Assembly (NCBI GenBank): GCA_003833135.1
Contig: QZLH01001248.1
Span: forward strand, 15,017 to 36,887
Direction of reading: 5' to 3'
DNA from: Oehlia diaphana
Lineage: Eukaryota > Glomeromycota > Glomeromycetes > Glomerales > Glomeraceae
DNA: 21,871 nucleotides
Within the stretch, counting starts at the first letter, position 1; each line of letters begins with the position of its first letter. The position numbers and the translations under genes are program-made. The notes beneath the pieces are model-generated. The model ran no database searches. It was not told the origin of the DNA and saw only the letters and a program-made list of their open reading frames with translations. Shown piece by piece: positions 1 through 7,658 of the stretch.

Positions 1-991
1 ATACTATAAAGATAATAGAAATAAATAAATAACATACTCCCTATATTATTAAATTTAAATAAAGAATTTAGTTAGTTTAAATTATATGTAAATATTATTT
101 ACTATAAAGATAATAGAATTAAATAAATAACATACTCTCTATATTATTAAATTTAAATAAAGAATTTAGTTAGTTTAAATTATATGTAAATATTATATAA
201 ATATAATGGAATTACTTACCATCTAAAATATTTGAATAATTTTTAAATAAAGAATTTAGTTAGTTTAAATTATATGTAAATATTATATAAATAATATAGA
301 ATTACTTACAATCTAAAATATTTGAATAATTTTTTAAATAAAGAATTTAGTTAGTTTAAATTATATGTAAATATTACTTAAATATAATATATTAAATAAA
401 TAACTTACACCCTGTAGCATTAGTAATTAATAATAATTATAAAGTAAGTAATTATAATCAATTAGATAAAAAATTAAGTATATACAGTAACTTACAATCT
501 ATTTATTTAAATAAATATTATTATCAGTTTAAATTATATATAAATACTTTTAAATTAATATAAAATTAAATACTTACTTTCTATAATATTAGTACCGTAA
601 TTATTAAACAATTATATTATTAGAAAATTTGGTTATTTAAATATTATGTAAAATACAATAAAAAAAATAGCTATTAACTTACCAACTATAAAAATATTAA
701 ATTATTTGGTTGTATAAAATTATAGAAGTATTAAGTAATTTAATTATCATTCCAATTATTAGATAATCTATTACTTACGAGCTAATATAGTAAAAAATAG
801 TTTAAAAAATTTAATAATACGTTTATAATTTTATAATTTACAAGCTTTCTTACCTTTATCTTTCTCGATTTCTGAAACTAGTTTTATTATGTTGCAAATT
901 GGATTTGAAAAAATTTTAGAGCAATTACAATTTGTATTAGATATCTATATTCATGTTATATGCTTTTACCTTTATCGTTACTTTGACCCAT
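1..991 (-). CDS. 5' part of a micro-exon gene (nine 3-nt exons)
   Basis: Not recognised as a known family. Reading the minus strand, exon 1 is 970-991 (22 nt, MGQSNDK plus one base) and exon 2 is 854-871 (18 nt, giving EIEKDK). Nine 3-nt exons follow: 779-781 CTC, 683-685 TTG, 578-580 AAA, 496-498 ATT, 409-411 GGT, 310-312 ATT, 220-222 ATG, 136-138 AGA and 38-40 GGA. Each is bounded by an AG acceptor and a GTAAGT or GTATGT donor. All introns are phase 1, and the junction codons read ALENWYYER without a stop. Introns from 5' to 3' are 98, 72, 93, 102, 79, 84, 96, 87, 81 and 95 nt, typical of the other genes here. Positions 1-37 lie in the next intron, so the gene continues off the left edge. 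Gly2 would permit N-myristoylation, but residue 6 is Asp, so this is weak. The splice pattern is seen directly; expression and function are unknown. Confidence 0.7.
3..380 (-). repeat. Tandem 90-98 bp intron-plus-codon repeat, four copies
   Basis: A core of about 44 bp, starting with TTTAAATAAAG on the plus strand, begins at about 54, 152, 242 and 333, giving periods of 98, 90 and 91 bp. Each copy is the 3' two-thirds of one intron of the micro-exon gene. On the minus strand it carries AAACTAACTAA (a CTAAC-type branch site) about 25-35 nt before the acceptor. The copies at 3-97 and 101-195 are nearly identical over their whole length. The intron at 499-577 is a diverged relative (AATTTAAACTGATAA in the matching place). 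The introns at 412-495, 581-682 and 686-778 have no obvious similarity to the core. Confidence 0.9.
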
Positions 992-1539
992 CACTAAATA
1001 TTTATTTGAAATTCTTCCTAAAAAATAAAGGTAAATAAGGTAAATAAAACGCCTTTATTCAAATATACAAAGTTGTTTGTGTAATATTAATGCAAAATGT
1101 AGATACCAATTTTCAGGTTTTAGTTTCGGAGTTCCGGATATATTTAATTAGGCAACAGGGACCGTTAGAGCGTCCGAAAATGTTGTTACGTTGATGGTAT
1201 CACTGAATTATAAAAATGCAACTTTCTTGTCGATCATTAACTATATAAGAGTTAAAAGTTAAAACTAATATTTACTTGTCTGTTTTTTCACTTTTACATT
1301 TCTTTTGAGAGTATCAAGCGCCAGTACAATAGTGGTTTTTGCAAATTTTGTTATGAAGTAAGGTGGGGCAATTGGGTATATAAAAAAATCCGAGTAATTT
1401 TCGACCTTTGAAGATGGCTGCGGGTGGCGGCGTGGCGCAAGAAATGCCACTATATTGATACGTTGGTATAAATATAAACAACGCAAACGCGGCAGTCACC
1501 ATAGTGTGATAAGATTTTTCTACTACACCTACCTTGCAG
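992..1539. other. Upstream region of the micro-exon gene
   Basis: No gene is supported. The first ~60 bases contain repeated ggtaaataa motifs and, on the minus strand, an acceptor-like TATTTAG directly before the start at 991, so a 5'-UTR intron is possible. A patch at about 1405-1460 is much more G+C-rich than its surroundings and holds a short plus-strand ORF beginning MAAGGGV that stops after 14 codons. If the plus-strand exons at 1540-1687 are real, this stretch would be a divergent promoter. Confidence 0.4.
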
Positions 1540-1757
1540 ACACTGAGAGATCAACGGAAAAGAGTTTTTGCTGTAAGTTGTAACTACAAGACTTTTCCGG
1601 AAGGACAGGCTATTATTTTTTTATAGTTATTAGATTTTTTTTGTATTTTGGTAGTTTCTGGCGGAGGAGAATGGTTATCTTGACGAGGTATGATTAATTT
1701 AAATAATCAAGTTTAAATCTAATTTATTAAATATAATTAATACCTTTTTTTAATGAG
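1540..1757 (+). CDS. Candidate pair of 33-nt exons of an unknown gene
   Basis: Two possible plus-strand exons of exactly 33 nt. The first, 1540-1572, follows CCTTGCAG, is followed by GTAAGT and reads TLRDQRKRVFA. The second, 1655-1687, follows TTGGTAG, is followed by GTATGA and reads FLAEENGYLDE. The intron between them is 82 nt and phase 0. A third exon starting at 1758 (acceptor AATGAG) would continue in frame to a TAG at about 1809. The upstream exon and start codon were not found. Compositionally these peptides look like a genuine helical protein, but the family is not recognised. This could be a fragment of a broken gene or chance. Confidence 0.3.
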
Positions 1758-1758
1758 A

Positions 1759-1830
1759 GAAGGAATAACGGTTTTAATAATCGTTTTGAAGTTTTTCTTA
1801 AAAAAAAATAGAAAGAATAACGGTTTTAAA
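1759..1830. repeat. Short direct repeat GAATAACGGTTTTAA
   Basis: A near-identical 18-19 bp stretch (A/G-rich lead, then GAATAACGGTTTTAA) occurs at about 1759-1777 and again at about 1812-1830, 53 bp apart. It lies directly after the candidate short exons and looks like a local tandem duplication. Confidence 0.6.
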
Positions 1831-1995
1831 GCAGTTAGGTTTAGAGTTTTGTTTTGTCTTCTAGTTTAACAAAAATCCAGTAGTTAAACGAAAAAATAGA
1901 ACTAATATTAGGTAAGTTACATCGTGTGACGCAGTGTTTTGTTGTAAAATGTATATTTTAAAGCGCAGTCCTCAATGATTTGAAAAGAAAAGAGC

Positions 1996-2017
1996 TTTAT
2001 TTATTTATTTATTTTTT
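1996..2017. repeat. (TTTA)n microsatellite
   Basis: A run of TTTA units. On the minus strand it reads as an (AAAT)n tail, as left by some non-LTR retroelements. No target duplication was found, so only the microsatellite is claimed. Confidence 0.6.
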
Positions 2018-2108
2018 GAAACACTAGGGTTCACCTGTTAACTACATTAACTGTTAATATTTAAAACTTAAAAACTTATATAAAGTAAAATTTTAATTAT
2101 ACACAAAC

Positions 2109-2547
2109 CTACAATAAATTATCGGATTTCATGAAATTTACTTAGTAATATATAGTAAAATTGATGATTTTCGGGCTGCATAAAAATTTATGAGTTCACA
2201 ATAAAATTTGGCCAAATTTTTTTTTTTTGAAATCCAATTGTTTATGGTTTTTAAAAATGTAATCAGAAATATTCTATTTTTAAAATGCAAAGAGATATTT
2301 ATTTGTAAAGTAACGGACAAGATAATTTTATATCTGATATGTAAAAACGAAAAAAAACATAGAAAAATCATTTATACTTTGCAATGAGAAAATTTATTTA
2401 TATTTTAAAAATTTTTCTTTTTGCTTTAATACTTAAAAATTATAATTGATTGGCTTTTTTAAAATTAAAAATATATAAACTTTTATGCAGCCCAAAAATC
2501 ATCAATTTTACGCTATATATTACATAAAATCCGGTAATTTATTGTAG
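2109..2547. mobile_element. MITE with long terminal inverted repeats, mariner-like
   Basis: The left end CTACAATAAATTATCGG is matched inverted at the right end (CCGGTAATTTATTGTAG). The similarity extends inward roughly 65-80 bp on each side through a shared GATGATTTT(C/T)GGGCTGCAT block. If the outer TA at 2110-2111 and 2545-2546 is the target duplication, this is a Tc1/mariner-type MITE. The ~440 bp element holds no credible coding sequence. It abuts the hAT-like fragment that begins at 2548, so it may have inserted into or next to it. Confidence 0.75.
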
Positions 2548-2790
2548 AGGTCACGGTCATTAACCGGTTATGACCGGTCATGACCGTAACCGATATTGGT
2601 CGGTCTGACTGACTTGACTGACTGTTTGATTGACCGGTTCGACCGATCCTTTAACTGACCATTTCGCAACATTTTTATTAAGGCAATTGAAAAAATGTGC
2701 GAAATCGTTTCTTTTTTTATGGAATATTTAATAAAAACAGTACATTTCCTATAAAAAACGTTGCAAAATGTTTTTTCATTAAATAATCCC
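2548..2790 (+). mobile_element. Fragment of the hAT-like GACCGGTCA family
   Basis: The segment starts AGGTCACGGTCATT and continues with many (T)GACCGGT/CGGTCA units, then AACGTT/TTGCAA-rich DNA. The same order is seen at the left end of the element at 15054-16522. The outer TAGGGATGG terminus is missing here and no right end is seen, so this is a truncated copy. The inner limit is approximate. Confidence 0.6.
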
Positions 2791-2835
2791 TAAAAAAAAT
2801 TTTATTCATGATTTTTTGTAAGTCCGTCTTTTTAG

Positions 2836-3214
2836 CATGGGACTGGTAAGTAAAATAATTTATTTTCTTTTGATTTTCTTTTATTAATGAACATTACTGA
2901 CTGTTCATTTGGTTTTCTTTTTTTGAGACAATTTTTTAAGTCTTTCTTAACTTAAAACTGGTAAATAAATTTTTTTTTTTTGTTTTTTTTAGATTAATGA
3001 ACATTATTAACTGTTTGTTTATTTCTTTTTTAGGCATTCTTTTATCTGGACACGTATAAAAAAAAAATTCAATTTTCTTTATTTTAACAAACATTACTAA
3101 TTGTTCATGTCTTTTTTTCATAGAATGCTGGTAAAGAAAAAAGACAACAAAGACAATCAAAAGGTTGAGAAATTAATAATTTCAATTTAAACCTTCAAAT
3201 TAATTTCATTTCAG
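2836..3214 (+). repeat. Tandem intron-like units on the plus strand
   Basis: Three related units have short exon-like ends in CTG at about 2843, 2958, 3046 and 3128. Each unit has a GT donor-like start (GTAAGT, GTAAAT, GTATAA), then a shared AACATTACTGACTGTT-type block (branch-site-like TACTGAC, TATTAAC or TACTAAT), then poly-T and an AG. Intervals usable as introns are 2846-2940, 2961-3033, 3054-3123 and 3131-3214 (70-95 nt). The exon-like pieces between are 7-33 nt and show stops in the frames tried, so no protein is claimed. This resembles the intron duplication at 1-400 but is more decayed and lies on the other strand. Confidence 0.45.
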
Positions 3215-3770
3215 CATTAAGCCAGCATTACAAGTTATTTCCCATGCATTATAATTTAAGGTTATCCTTTGCTAAGTTTAATCAACAAGTGTACTTTATT
3301 GAAAACAAAAGAAAAAAATTTATAAATTATATACAATAAATTATTATACTAAAATATTTATCTATCTTGAAATTAATAAACAATTAGTTTTTTAACTAAA
3401 TCAAAATACTTGTTTTCAATTTTTTTAGGATAGGCCATTGGATGTGTTGGAAATTGGTGGGAGAAAGTTCATTATTATTTACTGTAGTTAAACTTCTGCT
3501 AGAATTTTAATTTTTTCTTTTTAGATGTCAGATTTCTTTATACATATAGAGATTTGGTAGGTGAAGATTTCTGAATCATTTATTTTAACAAGATGTTTAT
3601 TAACTACTTTATCTTAAAGATAATATGTAATTAATTATTTGTTTTGTTTTTCCAATCAAAAATTTAAACTCAGTTCACTGAACTGAGTAAATTTCATACT
3701 ATTTTATTTTGTTAAAATATATAAATTATTATATTGAAATTTTCGTTTACTGCTCCTCTCCTTTTAATTG
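3215..3770. other. AT-rich stretch with possible short exons
   Basis: No complete gene is seen. Plus-strand splice-like pieces continue here: TTTTTTTAG before 3429 (reading DRPLDVLEIGGRKF) and CTTTTTAG before an ATG at 3525, with a GTAGGT donor at 3557. They may be the rest of the gene hinted at in 2836-3214, but phases could not be joined convincingly. Confidence 0.25.
3668..3688. terminator. Palindrome downstream of the phosphatase gene
   Basis: ACTCAGTTCA and TGAACTGAGT form perfect 10-bp arms around a single C, flanked by AAATTTA/AAATTT that nearly extends the pairing. It lies about 80 bp past the phosphatase stop codon at 3771, where a 3'-UTR structure or processing signal would sit. 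The role is inferred from position only. Confidence 0.3.
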
Positions 3771-4928
3771 TTATATTAATTTTCTCATTTTATTATATCT
3801 GTAAGTAGAAGGATCAAAAATACCTTTTGTTCCCCAATCAAAAACATTTCTTTCACCTTCCTCCACAACAGATCCAACATTAACACTTATAATATCAACA
3901 AATTCTACTTCATCATACTTTCTCTTGGTTCCAGAAATACCATCAATCTATTATTTATTTTTACATATATTATTTACATATATTATATAAAGATTATAAT
4001 ATTAAAACAAAAATAAATTTATTTACTTACTGGAATCCCTAGAGTTCTCATTAATTCTAATTCATATTTACTTAATTGTAAACAAAAACCCCAGTTTGGC
4101 TCTACAATTGATCTTTTTTTCTTTACATAATTAAGAGCTCTATTATAAGTGCACCCATATTGATTCATTAAATAAGCCAAAATTAATGAAGCAGAACGTG
4201 ATACTCCTGCCCAACAATGAACTAGAACTCTTCCTCCATCTTGTTTTGCATCATAAATAAATTTATTAGAAACCTATAAATTTTATAAGAATTATTATCA
4301 TCAAAACAAGAATATTTATATAATCATTAAAAAATTATAATGAATACTTACATTAAAGAACTTTTCTATATTTTCTTCCGGTCTATCCTTAACATATAAT
4401 CTTAAGTATTTAGGAGATTTCCAATTGGGGTACCTAATTTAAAAAAAAAATTAATAAAAAATAATAGAGTTAAAATAAAATTTAATATTATTTAATCACT
4501 TACTTTTGTAAAAGAGAAATAGGAATCTTTGATTCAAAAAAATTTCTACATGGTGAAATATTTATGATATGTGTAATTTTATTCTTAGCTAACAATTCAC
4601 CATTGGCTCCTGCTTTTGCTCCTGACAAATATAAGAAGTCTTTTAATATCACTGATGGCTTTCTAGCTTTATTGGCTGATGCCAAAGCAATTTGAGATAG
4701 ACTTTTTTCCTAAAAAAAAAAAAAAAAAAAATTAAATATTTTAATTTAAATATTTAAATCCAAATTTATGTTTGGAGTTACATTACATACATTAATAGAA
4801 GTTCTAAATCGAGGTACTGTTAATCCTCCAATAACCTGATTTTGATATATAGGTCCAAAATAAATGTTATTTGTGACCTCTTTTTTGACATTTTCAGCAG
4901 TAATAGTTTTAGTAGCAAGATCAGGCAT
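3771..4928 (-). CDS. Dual-specificity protein phosphatase
   Basis: Five exons, spliced in frame: 4791-4928, 4504-4709, 4352-4433, 4031-4273 and 3771-3947, with introns of 81, 70, 78 and 83 nt (GTAAGT or GTATGT to AG). The product is 281 residues. The signature HCWAGVSRS lies at about 161-169: catalytic Cys162 forms the thiophosphate intermediate and Arg168 binds phosphate. Asp131 in YVKDRPEENI is the expected general acid. The run LAKNKITHIIN earlier is the usual DUSP core strand. The N-terminal ~60 residues and a C-terminal ~58-residue tail (IDGISGTKRKY to the stop) match nothing I recognise. A DUSP removes phosphate from Tyr/Ser/Thr, classically on MAP kinases; the actual substrate cannot be told. 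The start is the first ATG of the open exon, just 3' of an acceptor-like TTTTTTTAG. Confidence 0.93.
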
Positions 4929-4929
4929 A

Positions 4930-5021
4930 CTAAAAAAAATAATGATGATAACAATTAATATACTAAATTATTTAATTAGTCATTTATCACAAAATAAAAA
5001 TTGTTAAAACAAAGGCTTTAC
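4930..5021 (-). other. Probable 5'-UTR intron of the phosphatase gene
   Basis: The minus strand has CAG followed by GTAAAG at 5021 and TTTTTTTTAG ending at 4930, one base before the start ATG. The resulting 92-nt interval has the same size and borders as the coding introns of this gene. If real, transcription starts right of 5024. Confidence 0.5.
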
Positions 5022-6142
5022 CTGATTGTTAAAAAGTAAATAAATAATTTGATTTTAAATATATGTATGATAAGGATAATAAATTTTCAACACTTTAACG
5101 GAAAACTGAAAAAAGAATGGATGTTTCACAGGCACTCTATTAATAAAAAAGAAAAAAAGAATTATCAGTATGATTACTTATAAATATTAAATATAAAATC
5201 CTGAGATGAAATGGAAATTGAATGAAATGCATGTATTGAATTGCAACGAATCTAATATGATAATTCTATATTTTTGATAAAATTAATGTTTCAAGAAACA
5301 TAGCGAATTGCTATAACTTGATATGAAAATTCGTATATAATGAAGAGAAAATTTTAAATGTAAGTATATTTAAAAAAGACTTGCATAAGGAGGGGATAAA
5401 AACAATTTCTGAAAATCTTGTACATGATGATAAAGAAATTATTTAAGAAGTGAAGAAATGAAATTTGTAAGTTGTGTTACAATCTATAGTTAACTAGAAG
5501 AAATCCACACGTTTGGTTTTATTGTTTTGATTATTTTGGTTAGCTGACTGAACTAAAAGGAGATAATTTACCTGCAGATTTTTCTAATATCAAAGAATGG
5601 TTCCTAACAGAGATAAATGAATGACAAAATTTCATAATAAGTTAACAAGAATATTGCAGTAATCATTACTAAATATAACGCAACAAACAATTTTTTTTTC
5701 TAGAAAAATATATTTTTGTAAAATTAATAAGGTTACAAAAATATCATTTCGTGGAAGCGTTCAAAAAATTTATATAGTTCCTTCAAATTAAGCGTTACCT
5801 AATCGTTGTTATAAGAAAGCCTAGTCGTTGTTATAAAAAGTTATGTTATAAAATCATAAAAATTTAATAAATTTATAAAAAGGGGAAGACGCTGATTATA
5901 TATTGATCTGATCATATATTGTCATTATATATTTCAGCAACCAATGGTAACTTTATTAAATTATTAAGTTACATCAATAGACTTTAAAATAACAAACAAG
6001 ATTTTTTGATGTTTGTACGTTAAATGACTCATCAGGATTAATACTGTGCCAAAAATAACAATAGAAACAAAAGCAACATAAATATTATTATCGAAAATGT
6101 TGTTTCAAAATTGATTAATTATTTACAATGTAACAAATAAAT
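5022..6142. other. No gene seen; AT-rich intergenic DNA
   Basis: Upstream region of the phosphatase gene. No splice-consistent ORF was found. There is a short imperfect direct repeat around 5796-5835 (CTAATCGTTGTTATAA and CTAGTCGTTGTTATAA). Nothing else stands out. Confidence 0.5.
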
Positions 6143-6255
6143 TTAAGAACCCGTGGTAACAAAAAAATAGGAAAAGGCGGTTTCGCTACAGTATACTTAC
6201 AATAATTGAATTACGAAACGAATACGAAAGTGTAATATGGTATAAGTCGCGATAA
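6143..6255 (+). pseudogene. Relic of a protein kinase (glycine-rich loop)
   Basis: The plus strand reads LRTRGNKKIGKGGFATVYLQ and then a stop at 6203-6205. GKGGFATVY is the glycine-rich ATP loop of Ser/Thr/Tyr kinases in the form common in this fungal group. A second piece in another frame, 6208-6255, reads ELRNEYESVIWYKSR and stops. No VAxK, HRD or DFG motifs follow. The fragment therefore looks like a broken, frameshifted remnant of a kinase gene rather than a working exon. Confidence 0.55.
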
Positions 6256-7220
6256 GTAAAATAATTTAATCTAACCGGGAATGAAAAATCATATATATAA
6301 ACTATGTTACAGTATACATAACGCCTAACGTATAATCAGAAAGATTAACTATTTTTGTTATGATCAAAATATTTTGGTTAGGATGGAAAAATATATGATT
6401 TGTTGAAAATTCACTAAAATTCATTGTTAGAAAATTGACTACCGAATGAGTCATACAGTATAAATTTTCTACTTTATTAAACATCATTAATCACCCATAT
6501 GACTCATAAATAGATGGAATTAAAAAAAATTCTGGAAAAAAACTCTGATAAATGATCATTTTTCTAGGAAGAAACTCGGAAACGTGATCATTTTTCTGAA
6601 AAATTTAATAAGACTCAATAGAATGATTATCGCTACATATAATAAATATATCGGTATGTCGAACCGAGTATGGTGATCTGTTTATTTCCCTTCTTCTGAA
6701 TCAGTACAATCTATTAAATAAGAAACATTATAAATTTTTCGCATTCTTTACAATGTTCTTCATGTTACTAAATATCAAAAGTTTTTTTTTTACGTTTAAC
6801 ATCATGCGAAAATTTGCGGCTTGCTTGTGTATTTTCTTCGACTGATTTTTTGTGTGCAATAGCGGTCATAAGTAACCGACTTCTCATAATTCCTGAAGTT
6901 ATATAATAACTTATGTCTTATGACCTCTACTATATTAAAATATTTTGCCCTAAATTAATATAATAAAATTTTCCGATTTTTTAACCGGACAGGCACTTAA
7001 AATGATTATTATTATAAATTGTTGCAGGCTTCCTAACGTGAAGAAAATTTTATTATTATTCAAAATTAAAAAAGTTCAATTCTGTATTAAAATAAAATAG
7101 ATTTTGATTTTTGAGGATGAAATCATCATCTTGTTTTAAAAAATTTAGACGGATTTTCATTGACTATTGATTGTATAAAGTAAAAAAAAAGAATGTATTT
7201 TTAGATCTGAAACGTTTCCA

Positions 7221-7235
7221 TCACGTGATAATGTG
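7221..7235 (+). promoter_or_regulatory. TCACGTGATAATGTG box upstream of the membrane gene
   Basis: The 15-mer contains the palindrome TCACGTGA, an E-box of the kind bound by bHLH regulators such as Cbf1 or Pho4 in fungi. It differs by one base from a 15-mer upstream of the paralogous gene (12177-12191, minus strand). The distances to the start codons are similar, about 438 and 419 bp. Conservation between paralogues with otherwise diverged upstream DNA suggests function; the binding factor is unknown. Confidence 0.5.
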
Positions 7236-7535
7236 CAGGTATACATAAATCACTCTAAATAAAATATATTGCATATAAAAAATTTTCATCCTAAATATTC
7301 CAATTATAAAATCCCATTTTCGGTAAAACCTTTACCGAAGTTCATTAACATGAAACTTTGAATGCATGATTGTGTACAAAAAAATAATCCTTAAATGTTT
7401 AGATCGCATTTTATTTTAACCTATTATAGAATATTGCCAACTTATAAAGTTCCGAATAAAAATATATAAACACGGAATAATTGAAAAAAATGGTTTTTTT
7501 TTAAAAGAAATTAATCTTTCTTTTGGAACAGAAAA

Positions 7536-7595
7536 TTTCAAAAAAAAAAAATAAAATAAAATAAAATAAAAATAAAAATAAAAATAGAGAAAAAA
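7536..7595. repeat. A-rich (AAAAT)n microsatellite
   Basis: An AAAATAAAATAAAATAAAAATAAAA-type run with period five to six, about 60-130 bp before the start codon of the membrane-protein gene at 7659. Confidence 0.7.
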
Positions 7596-7658
7596 TAAAT
7601 AAATAATAAGAAACTACACTTTTTTAATGACAACAATACATTAATAAATTACGTAATC

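Larger units (their letters stand above)
6256..7658. other. No gene seen; upstream region of the first membrane gene
   Basis: AT-rich DNA without splice-consistent coding. GATCATTTTTCT occurs twice, at about 6555 and 6587. An (AAAAT)n-like microsatellite lies at about 7540-7590. The conserved TCACGTGA box is listed separately. Confidence 0.5.

Noticed and set aside
1..11. A tenth micro-exon at the extreme left (acceptor-like CTTTATAG at 4-11)
   Set aside because: The intron would be only 34 nt. The identical motif at 101-109 lies in mid-intron in the neighbouring repeat copy and is not followed by a donor.
1..400. A CRISPR array, suggested by regularly spaced repeats
   Set aside because: The repeats are AT-rich and contiguous, with no unique spacers of constant length, and they carry intron signals. 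The genome is eukaryotic.
1265..1502. Minus-strand ORFs in the G+C-richer patch (MRCLYLYQRI..., MVTAAFALFIF...)
   Set aside because: They are short and overlap in different frames. No splice sites extend them, and the peptides look like chance translations.
2138..2371. Minus-strand ORF inside the MITE
   Set aside because: It lies wholly within the inverted-repeat element and encodes low-complexity Lys/Ile/Phe translation of A/T runs.
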